Under the pieces are notes generated by a model that did no database searches, was not told the DNA's origin, and saw nothing but the letters and a program-made list of their open reading frames with translations. From the NCBI GenBank assembly GCA_046346665.1, contig JAXMHQ010000016.1:1-64000 (forward strand): a DNA stretch of 64,000 bases, given 5' to 3'. Shown here in pieces: positions 57,412 through 64,000 of this stretch (within the stretch, counting starts at the first letter, position 1; each line of letters opens with the position of its first letter). Made by a program: the position numbers and the translations under genes. Source of the stretch: JAXMHQ01 sp046346665. Lineage in GTDB: Bacteria; Verrucomicrobiota; Verrucomicrobiia; Limisphaerales; JAXMHQ01.

Positions 57412-59361
57412 ATGCAAAACATACAACTCGGCTTCCTCGATTACTCCATTCTGATCATTTATGTGGCGTTTGTCATCGGCATCGGGTTTGCCCTGCGCCG
57501 GTACATGAAGAGTTCGTCGGATTTTCTGACGTCGGGTCGGTCGATTCCGACGTGGGTGACGGGATTGGCGTTTATTTCGGCGAACCTGGGTGCGCTGGAG
57601 CTGGTGGGGATGGCGGCGAGCGGCGCGAAATACGGCATCGCGACATGCCATTTCTACTGGGTGGGGGCCATCCCGGCCATGATCTTCCTCGCGGTGTTCA
57701 TGATGCCGTTTTATTACGGGTCGAAGGCGCGGTCGGTTCCGGAGTATTTGAAAATGCGGTTTGACGAGCGGGTGCGGGCGCTGAACTCCGTGGCGTTTGC
57801 GGTGATGACGGTTTTTGCGTCGGGCATTTCAATGAATGCGCTGGCGAAGCTGTTGAACCAGTTGCTCGGCTGGAATTATCACCTGGCCCTGTGGATTTGT
57901 TCGGCGGTGGTGCTGGTGTATGTGTTGAAAGGCGGGTTGACCTCGGCCATTTACACGGAGGTGCTGCAGTTCTTCATGATCGTGCTCGGGTTCGCCCCGG
58001 TGGTGTATCTCGGGCTGAAGGATGCGGGGTGGTATGGATCCATGAAGCAGTCGCTGCAGACGGTGGCGCAGGATCCGATGGCGCTGAACCTCGGGACCAA
58101 GGCTTACGCGGCGGATGCGTGGACGAGCGCCTGGAAGCCGCTGCTTGGCGGGCCGTCGGCGAACCCGATGGGAGTGGATTGGTTCGCGATGGTGTTCGGG
58201 CTCGGATTTGTGCTGTCGTTTGGATATTGGTGCACGAATTTCCTCGTGGTGCAGCGCGCGATGGCGGCCCGCAACATGGGCGCTGCGCGCCGGACGCCGC
58301 TGGTGGCGGCCGTGCCGAAGATGCTGTTCCCGGCGCTGGTGATCCTGCCGGGGATGATCGCGGTGGCGCTCACGTCCATCCCGTCCAAGAATTACCGCAT
58401 CCCGCCTCCCATTCTCAGCGAGGTGGTTTACGCGAAGGGTGTTACCGCGGTGAAAGCCTCCGGGAGCCTGGAGCCGGCCGCGGCGGTGGCGGCGGTCAGC
58501 GAGGCGATGGGCAAGAAGATGGACGCGGCGAAGGTGGAGGCGCTGGTGAAGGGTGCCGGGCAGCTGGACGACGCGCAAATCAAGCAAGGGCTTTATAACG
58601 CCGTGGCGGAGTATGATTACGACGGTGTGATCCTGTCGCTGGTGAAGCGGTATTGTCCGACCGGGCTGCTGGGTCTTGCGCTCACGGCGCTGCTGGCGTC
58701 GTTCATGTCGGGCATGGCGGGCAATGTGACGGCGTTCAACACGGTTTGGACCTACGATCTTTACCAGGCGTATTTTGCGCCGAACAAGAGCGACCAGCAT
58801 TATTTCTGGATGGGCCAGTTTGCGACAGTGGCGGGCATCCTGGTGAGCATTGCCTGCGCGTATTTCGCGTCGATGTATAACAACGCGATGGACATCATCC
58901 AGCTCGTGTTTGGTTTTGTGAACGCGCCGCTGTTTGCGACGTTCCTGCTGGGCATGTTCTGGTCGCGTTGCACGGGCACGGGCGCTTTTGTGGGGCTGTT
59001 CGGCGGCATCGGCGGTTCCGCTCTTTTCCATGCATTCACGACAACGGCGGGCAATGTGGATGCCGCGGGGCACGTGATCAACGGCATGAAGGGCGGTTAC
59101 CTCGGTGTGCTGACGAAGTTCCCGAGCGAAATGGCCCAGAACTTCTGGCTGGCTTCGTTTGCGTTCGGAATCTGCTTCGTCCTGACCCTGGTGATTTCGC
59201 TTGGCACCCGGCGCACCAAGACCGACGAGGAACTGAAGGGCCTGGTCTACTCGCTCACGCCCAAGATCAAGGAGGAGGAGAAGCAATGGTTCCTCCGCCC
59301 CGCTGTCGTCGGCACGATCCTTCTGATCTGCTGCGTGATTCTGAACATTATTTTCTGGTAA
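57412..59361 (+). CDS. sodium:solute symporter (SSS family)
   Basis: 649 residues, about 13-14 hydrophobic helices. SSS features: YVAFVIGIGFALRRYMKSSSDFLTSGR, WVTGLAFISANLGALELVGMAA, RSVPEYLKMRFDERVRAL, GGLTSAIYTEVLQFF, and helix 8 GLLGLALTALLASFMSGMAGNVTAFNTVW with the Na+-site Ser/Thr. Between two helices (about 345-415) lies an extra soluble Ala-rich stretch (AAAVAAVSEAMGKKMDAAKVEAL) not usual in the family. Next to a beta-galactosidase, so probably a sugar importer; the substrate is inferred only from context. A small membrane protein gene follows 25 bases later. Confidence 0.92.
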   Translation: MQNIQLGFLDYSILIIYVAFVIGIGFALRRYMKSSSDFLTSGRSIPTWVTGLAFISANLGALELVGMAASGAKYGIATCHFYWVGAIPAMIFLAVFMMPFYYGSKARSVPEYLKMRFDERVRALNSVAFAVMTVFASGISMNALAKLLNQLLGWNYHLALWICSAVVLVYVLKGGLTSAIYTEVLQFFMIVLGFAPVVYLGLKDAGWYGSMKQSLQTVAQDPMALNLGTKAYAADAWTSAWKPLLGGPSANPMGVDWFAMVFGLGFVLSFGYWCTNFLVVQRAMAARNMGAARRTPLVAAVPKMLFPALVILPGMIAVALTSIPSKNYRIPPPILSEVVYAKGVTAVKASGSLEPAAAVAAVSEAMGKKMDAAKVEALVKGAGQLDDAQIKQGLYNAVAEYDYDGVILSLVKRYCPTGLLGLALTALLASFMSGMAGNVTAFNTVWTYDLYQAYFAPNKSDQHYFWMGQFATVAGILVSIACAYFASMYNNAMDIIQLVFGFVNAPLFATFLLGMFWSRCTGTGAFVGLFGGIGGSALFHAFTTTAGNVDAAGHVINGMKGGYLGVLTKFPSEMAQNFWLASFAFGICFVLTLVISLGTRRTKTDEELKGLVYSLTPKIKEEEKQWFLRPAVVGTILLICCVILNIIFW

Positions 59362-59386
59362 ACCCAAAACCCAAACCACTTTTCAT

Positions 59387-59602
59387 ATGGGACTCGATCT
59401 TCGCTGGCCAATCGGACTGATGTTCACGATCATCGGCGCGCTGCTCGCCGTTGACGGGCTGATCACTTCCTCCAACACCGAGATGTATCAACGCTCCCTC
59501 GGCATCAACATCAACCTCGTCTGGGGAATCATCCTGCTGCTGTTCGGCGGGTTCATGCTGGTCATGGCGATCAAGGGCGGGAAGAAGCCGCCAACGGCTT
59601 AG
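59387..59602 (+). CDS. small two-helix membrane protein, symporter partner
   Basis: 71 residues: two transmembrane helices (PIGLMFTIIGALLAVDGLI and INLVWGIILLLFGGFMLVMAI) joined by a polar loop, ending in a basic KGGKKPPTA tail. It starts 25 bases after the symporter stop on the same strand, so co-transcription is very likely. Function unknown; an accessory subunit or stabiliser of the transporter is inference from position and size. Confidence 0.8.
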   Translation: MGLDLRWPIGLMFTIIGALLAVDGLITSSNTEMYQRSLGININLVWGIILLLFGGFMLVMAIKGGKKPPTA

Positions 59603-59631
59603 AGCGGCTCAAGAAATGTCGTACCCGCAAA

Positions 59632-59687
59632 AGGTAGGGTCGGCGCGCTGCGCCGACCGCGGACGCCGCAGCGCGGCGTCCCTACCT
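59632..59687. repeat. double-hairpin repeat bounded by AGGTAGGG/CCCTACCT
   Basis: Two side-by-side hairpins (59638-59658 and 59661-59681, each pairing over about nine bases) are enclosed by the inverted octamers AGGTAGGG and CCCTACCT, a cruciform-like plan. Only copy in the window. Confidence 0.75.
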
Positions 59688-59741
59688 GCGGCTACGGTTG
59701 ATGTTAAACCGCTATAGGGACGGGATGATGGGATCGGAGGG

Positions 59742-59804
59742 TGCAGCCGCAATCGTCAGATTGCAGTTCCCTTGGAGATCCGCGATCTCACGATCGCGGC
59801 TACA
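59742..59804. repeat. REP-like palindrome pair (CGATCGCGGCTAC family), copy 4
   Basis: Two inverted copies (about 59742-59771 and 59774-59804). The right copy supplies the TAG stop (59802-59800) of the large gene that ends here. Confidence 0.75.
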
Positions 59805-62800
59805 GCTTCACTTCGAGCCGCGCGACGCGGCCGGACCGCTGAAAGATGGAGCGGCTCACCTGTTCATCCAGCTCGAGGCCGGATTGGATCTTTCGGCTGC
59901 CATCGGCGAGAACGATGGTTATTCCCGGCGCTTTGGATAACTGGTAGACGACGGGGATGCCGCAGATCGTGAAGGAAAGCTGGTTGCCGGGCCGGAATTC
60001 CTCGCGTTGCAGCAGGGCCGGGTTGAATTGAATTCTTCCTCCGCGCACAAATACGCCAAGCTCGCCCCAGCGGCACAGGATGTCTTCCTTGACCTGCCCG
60101 GTGAGGCCCGGCTGGCGCGCGCCGCCCTGGCCCGGCGTGTGGGAATAGGGATCCATGGGAAACGCGCCGTACTCGGCCGGCGATTTGCGGTCGCCCAGTC
60201 CGTTCCGGATGTCGCGGTAACAGGCCTCGAGTCCTTCGAGCACCTGCCGCGGCGCCGCGGCATCGATGGCGCGCCAGCAGGATTCCTGGGCTGCGAGGAG
60301 CAGCTTGGAAACCATGTGCCAATAGATGCAACCCAGCCCTTCGTAACCGAAAAACGTCCCGGACCGGCCGGTGAACGACTGGTGATCGAAGACGCGTTCG
60401 AACAGGTCGAGAATCGCGGCGCCTTCCCGGCGGACCAGCGGCGCGTATCCGGCGGCCGACAATTCCACCAGGGCGCGCCGGACGTCGCCGGAGTTTTTCA
60501 AGGCGCCGCTGAAATGATGCTGTCCGCGGCGGTCGCGCTCGATGAGACGCGAGTCGCCCGCGGCCGCGAGCTTGCGCAGCAGGGCGGATCGCCGGATGTC
60601 CGCGGCCGCGATGATATTCCGTTCGGTGAACCGGGGCAGGTGCCGGTCGGGATAAAGCAGGTAGCTGTGCTGGTCCGCCCGGAACAGCGCGCTGCGTTTC
60701 AGGCGCCGGAGCAGGTCGAGCGATTCGGCGGGATCCAGCAAACCCGAACTCAGGACCGCCACCTGTCCTTCGAGCATTTCGTAAAGGCGCCGGATCCGCA
60801 CCGTGCCGCGATCCATCGCGACGAGGTTGTAGGCGTGGTAAAGACCGTCGGCGCGGCGGTTGTGGCGGATGGAATGATCCGTCCATTCGAGGGCGAGTCT
60901 GAGGAACTCGAGCACTTTTCCGAGGTCGACCGGGCGGCCGCGCGACAGTCCGCGACGATAGAGAGTCTCGCGGTAGCGGCTCGCGGCCAGGCCGAGTTGG
61001 TCGGAGACGACCCGGCGTTTCCGGTCGCCCAGGCTTGTTTTCAGCAACGGGCGATGGCGGCGAAGGATGGCGGCGATCGATTCGAGGAATTGGCGCACCT
61101 CGTTCGACAGGGTCACGCGCGTGGGCGCGAGCGGTTCCAGCAGCCGGAGGCAGAGGGACAGGTGGCGGCGGAGGTAATAGAGCGTCACCATCGAGGCGCC
61201 GTGGCCGACGAGCGCGTTGTTGGCGTCGTTCCATTCGGGCCGCTGCGTGTTCAGCCAGATGCCGGCTTCGGGGATGAGGTTGGCGTATTTGGCGAGCAGC
61301 GGGACGAGGAGTTTCTCGGTCAGGTTGACCTGGTAAACGCCGCCGTTCGAGCCGGGCAGGAGTTTGCCGTCGCCGCCGATCTGCGCTGCGCGGCGCAGGA
61401 TGGATTCGTGGAGGGCCGCGTCGAACACCACGGTGTCCTTGGCGTTCTCCAGGATTTCCGCGTGCGGCTTGATCCGGTAAGGCACATGGGCGTAGCTGAA
61501 AATGTCGCGCGTGAGGAAGCTCCGCAGCGTTCCGGGATCGTGCTGGTCGAGTAATTCGAGCAGCTTGACCAGGTAGATCACCTGGTGATCGCCCCAATAA
61601 CCGATGAACGACCAGGGATCGTGCGGGTCGGTGATTTCCCAGTCGAACCCGTCGCGGGTGAGCCGGTAGGGATTGTAGCCGTCGGCCGTGGAGGCGTTGA
61701 CGAAGCGGCAGATCATGCCGGGGAGATAGGCGGGGAAAGATCGCGACAACGCCTCCCAATTCTGGAAGACGTCGCGCCAGTTGCCTTCGTAATCCAGCCG
61801 GCGCCGGCCGTCGGGATCGCGCGGCGCGATGGCGAAGCGGTTCCAAGGCCGGCTCGGGTCGCCGTGGCGGCGGCTGAAGGTCAGAGGCAAATATTCGCGG
61901 CAAATCCGTTCCAGCGCGGGATCGCCGCTGGCGGCGGCCAGCTCCAGCAGGCGTGCGTGGGTGGGGTTTGATTCCAGCCGGCGGAACAGTTTGGCGTGGC
62001 GCGCCGCGACGGTGGAATTGGCGCGTTGAACGAACCGGGCGACGTCGTCCGGCCGGACCTGGCGGGGATCGTCGAAGATGCCGCCGCGCATGACATTGGC
62101 CAGCACGTTCTGAAAATGACGCGCGTCCTGCATGGGGCCGGATGTGCGCTGGATTCCGTCCGATTCGGCGACGATGCGGCGCAGTTCGGTTTCGGTTTGT
62201 TCGACGTCCTGATCAACGGCGCGGCGCATCGCGGCGGGATTGGAGAGTCGGTGTTCGAGGTCCGCGAGGGCGGAGGGCCCGATGCCGACATCGGCGGCGG
62301 TCAGCCAGTCGCGGGTGTTGCCGGGCGCGAGTGGGAAGGTGGATTCGACGAGGTAGGCGCCGCGTTCGGCGCGGATGTCCGTTTCGGTTGAGAGGGGCTG
62401 GTCCTGGCGGAAGCGATCCAATTGACGGGAGCAGATAAGGATATTGCGGCGTGGGAGGCCGAGGTTCCAGGCGACGGTAGTTTTGAGGGCCTCGGCGGGT
62501 TCAGGTCGATCGACCGGGATGGAGCTGAGGCGGAACAGGCCGAGGCCGGTGGCGGCAAGGAGTTCGTTGCGTTTGTAGGCGTCGATCAGCGTGCTTTTTT
62601 CCAGTTGGAACTGGCTGCCGATGCCGCAGGGCATGAGGTTGCGCAGGCCGTCCAGGATCCTGATTTCGATTGGCTGTGGGCCGTGATTCGAAAGGCGGCA
62701 GCGGCGGATGAATCCGAACTGGTCGCTTGAGGTCCAGCCCTGTTGGAAGGTCAGTTCCAGGTCGAGGTTGGTTTCCTCGAAAACGAGCAGGTGTCCGGAC

Positions 62801-63201
62801 AGTGAGCGGAAGAGATTTCGCTGGATGCGCCAGGCGCCGCGGCTGCGTTCGGAGAACGGTTCCCAGAGCGAGCGCTGTTTCGGGGGGCCGGCGAGCACGA
62901 TGGTTTTTCCGCCCGTGACCTCCTGGGAGTCGTGGATTTTGTCATCCGTGGCGTAAGGGAAGAGGGCGAGGTCGGGGGTTTGGCGTCCGGCGGTGAGGGC
63001 GCCGGTGCTGGAGAGGAAAAGCCAATGATCCGCGGCGCTGGCGAGGCTGATGAGGAATGGCCGGAGGCTGTCGGCATTGAGGATGCGATAACCCTGGATT
63101 CCGTCCAGCTCGGCGAATTCGCCCTGGACAGCGCCGGGAGCGGGCAGCGGGGGAACGCCCGGAGCGCGGCGAGCCGGGCGCGCGGAGGTTTGGCGTCTCA
63201 T
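59800..63201 (-). CDS. GH94-like (cellobiose-phosphorylase-related) six-hairpin glycosidase-type protein
   Basis: 1,133 residues with no obvious signal peptide (starts MRRQTSARPARRAPG). The N-terminal half is beta-rich (YRILNADSLRPFLISLASAADHWLFLSSTGALTAGR); the centre and C-terminal half are helical, with motifs suggesting an (alpha/alpha)6 barrel: YNPYRLTRDGFDWE, SFIGYWGDHQVIYLVKLLEL and RPEWNDANNALVGHGASM (compare the WND motif of GH94). FFGYEGLGCIYWHMVSKLLLA is also distinctive. It could be a phosphorylase or hydrolase of beta-glucans, or a non-catalytic relative; the assignment is tentative. It begins 9 bases after the partial glycosidase gene on this strand, probably in one operon. Its stop codon lies in a REP-like element. 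Confidence 0.68.
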   Translation of the reverse strand: MRRQTSARPARRAPGVPPLPAPGAVQGEFAELDGIQGYRILNADSLRPFLISLASAADHWLFLSSTGALTAGRQTPDLALFPYATDDKIHDSQEVTGGKTIVLAGPPKQRSLWEPFSERSRGAWRIQRNLFRSLSGHLLVFEETNLDLELTFQQGWTSSDQFGFIRRCRLSNHGPQPIEIRILDGLRNLMPCGIGSQFQLEKSTLIDAYKRNELLAATGLGLFRLSSIPVDRPEPAEALKTTVAWNLGLPRRNILICSRQLDRFRQDQPLSTETDIRAERGAYLVESTFPLAPGNTRDWLTAADVGIGPSALADLEHRLSNPAAMRRAVDQDVEQTETELRRIVAESDGIQRTSGPMQDARHFQNVLANVMRGGIFDDPRQVRPDDVARFVQRANSTVAARHAKLFRRLESNPTHARLLELAAASGDPALERICREYLPLTFSRRHGDPSRPWNRFAIAPRDPDGRRRLDYEGNWRDVFQNWEALSRSFPAYLPGMICRFVNASTADGYNPYRLTRDGFDWEITDPHDPWSFIGYWGDHQVIYLVKLLELLDQHDPGTLRSFLTRDIFSYAHVPYRIKPHAEILENAKDTVVFDAALHESILRRAAQIGGDGKLLPGSNGGVYQVNLTEKLLVPLLAKYANLIPEAGIWLNTQRPEWNDANNALVGHGASMVTLYYLRRHLSLCLRLLEPLAPTRVTLSNEVRQFLESIAAILRRHRPLLKTSLGDRKRRVVSDQLGLAASRYRETLYRRGLSRGRPVDLGKVLEFLRLALEWTDHSIRHNRRADGLYHAYNLVAMDRGTVRIRRLYEMLEGQVAVLSSGLLDPAESLDLLRRLKRSALFRADQHSYLLYPDRHLPRFTERNIIAAADIRRSALLRKLAAAGDSRLIERDRRGQHHFSGALKNSGDVRRALVELSAAGYAPLVRREGAAILDLFERVFDHQSFTGRSGTFFGYEGLGCIYWHMVSKLLLAAQESCWRAIDAAAPRQVLEGLEACYRDIRNGLGDRKSPAEYGAFPMDPYSHTPGQGGARQPGLTGQVKEDILCRWGELGVFVRGGRIQFNPALLQREEFRPGNQLSFTICGIPVVYQLSKAPGITIVLADGSRKIQSGLELDEQVSRSIFQRSGRVARLEVKL

Positions 63202-63210
63202 GCAGCCCGA

Positions 63211-64000
63211 TTACTCGCCGGTGTTGCGCGCCACGGTCGGCGGCTGTTCCTCGACGTAAAACGGAATGTTCGCGTGAGCCGCGTGGCCCTTTCCGTCAAA
63301 GGCGTAGGTAAACAACCGGTAAGCCCCCGGTTTTGACGGCGCCTTGAGGGCGATTTCGCTCTTGTGCGAATCCTCGATGAGTCCCGACATGGCAGGCGGC
63401 CGATCCTCCTTGTCGCCGCCGATGCTGCGCTCGGTGCTTTCTTCCATGATTTCCCAGTAATAAGTGAGGGAAGGCTGGGTTTCGTCGGTGGCGACGATGC
63501 GGGCGGTGCAGGATTGGTTGGGTTTGAGATAGATGCTGTCGCGGGCGGTCTTGCCGTTCAACTGAGCGGTTTGAAGGCGGGGGCTGCGATTGGACGGCCA
63601 AGCGCCGTTCCAGAGGTAATGCATCACGTCGACCGCCGCGGTTTCCTCGCCGGTCTCGAGGAACATGCCGAACCAGGTCGGCGTGCGTTCCTGTTTCTGT
63701 TCCCAGAGGAACACGTAGGAACCGATGCATTGCCGCGGATCGGACTGGATGGCTGTCTCGAAACGTTTCCGGTAGAACTCAGCCTTGGTGGTGCTGTCGT
63801 TTTCGATCGGCGCGCCCCAGGCCGTCTTCGGCACTTCCCAGTAACCGGTGGCGCCCCATTCGCTGACGATGTAGGGACCCGTCCAGGCCGCTTCATGGAG
63901 GTAACGCGGCAAGTTGACGATGTCGGCGTACATCTGGATGCCGATCAGGTCGAGGTCGGGCGCGCGCGACTTCAGATCATTGACGAGCGGCCGGCTCAAT
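63211..64000 (-). CDS. clan GH-A glycosidase C-terminal part (start outside the window)
   Basis: About 263 residues, open to the right edge; a TTG at 63999 is probably internal. LDLIGIQMYADI and YIVSEWGATGYWE (likely nucleophile Glu) end a TIM barrel like that of GH2 or GH5-type enzymes, with IGSYVFLWEQKQERTPTWFGMF near the last strand. The remaining about 130 residues form a beta-sandwich (ARIVATDETQPSLTYYWEIMEEST...KPGAYRLFTYAFDGKG). Activity cannot be named from this part. Upstream gene of the GH94-like one, 9 bases apart. Confidence 0.75.
   Translation of the reverse strand, partial: LSRPLVNDLKSRAPDLDLIGIQMYADIVNLPRYLHEAAWTGPYIVSEWGATGYWEVPKTAWGAPIENDSTTKAEFYRKRFETAIQSDPRQCIGSYVFLWEQKQERTPTWFGMFLETGEETAAVDVMHYLWNGAWPSNRSPRLQTAQLNGKTARDSIYLKPNQSCTARIVATDETQPSLTYYWEIMEESTERSIGGDKEDRPPAMSGLIEDSHKSEIALKAPSKPGAYRLFTYAFDGKGHAAHANIPFYVEEQPPTVARNTGE

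Overview
This window is high-G+C bacterial chromosome. The gene content and style point to a member of the Verrucomicrobiota, probably the Limisphaerales/Pedosphaera side of the phylum; this is inference, since there is no rRNA gene here. The pointers are: secreted beta-propeller/Ig-like giant proteins ending in a shared (F/Y)YR...P tail, several secreted glycoside hydrolases, a GldA/F/G-type ABC cluster with a DUF4340 protein, lpxA (an outer membrane), and many genes that start 5-8 bases after a sigma-70-like -10 box with no room for a ribosome binding site. About 40 protein genes and one tRNA were found. No phage, insertion sequence, CRISPR array or rRNA was seen.

Layout. 0-5.6 kb: a partial secreted protein, lpxA, radC and hflX on the minus strand, then a CPA2-type antiporter on plus. 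5.6-8.6 kb: an Lrp-like regulator, an aminotransferase and a secreted GH5 enzyme. 8.6-12.5 kb, minus: a sigma-factor operon (ECF sigma, anti-sigma-like protein, DUF3106-like protein broken by an in-frame TAA), then lgt-miaA. 12.7-24.2 kb: a secreted propeller protein, glnD, a 1.5-thousand-residue kelch/Ig/NHL protein and a GH39 enzyme. 24.3-28 kb: tRNA-Gly(UCC), pyrC, carA and an FHA membrane protein. 28-32.7 kb, minus: ABC ATPase, permease, GldG-like and DUF4340 proteins. 32.8-34.1 kb: a secreted protein and a DUF2721 protein. 34.2-39.5 kb, minus: a [NiFe]-hydrogenase maturation operon (endopeptidase, hypF, hypC, hypD, hypE) without structural genes. 39.7-44.1 kb: a membrane protein, a ClpP-like lipoprotein and a GH127-GH29 fusion. 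44.2-48.5 kb, minus: thrS behind what looks like a threonine attenuator, and a hybrid histidine kinase. 48.6-53.8 kb: polX, nth, a lipoate ligase-family enzyme and a secreted EEP-family phosphodiesterase. 54-64 kb: GH2 beta-galactosidase, a sodium/solute symporter with a small partner protein, a GH94-like protein and a partial clan GH-A glycosidase.

How the genes work together. The secreted glycosidases (GH5, GH39, GH127-GH29, GH2, GH94-like, GH-A) and the sodium symporter suggest growth on plant- or algal-type polysaccharides. glnD, pyrC, carA, thrS, miaA, lgt, lpxA, radC, polX, nth and hflX are housekeeping. The hyp operon implies that a [NiFe]-hydrogenase is encoded elsewhere.

The most unusual material is between the genes. 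First, many gaps hold inverted elements built from tandem 7-, 8- or 9-base words facing each other across a short core that often contains TTCCGCG or GCGCGGAG; some enter coding sequence (hypF, hypD, GH39). Second, a REP-like hairpin supplies the TAG stop codon of three unrelated genes. Third, a 12-codon reading frame with three consecutive Thr codons and a strong terminator lie upstream of thrS. Promoters, pairings and repeat families were read by eye and were not computed.
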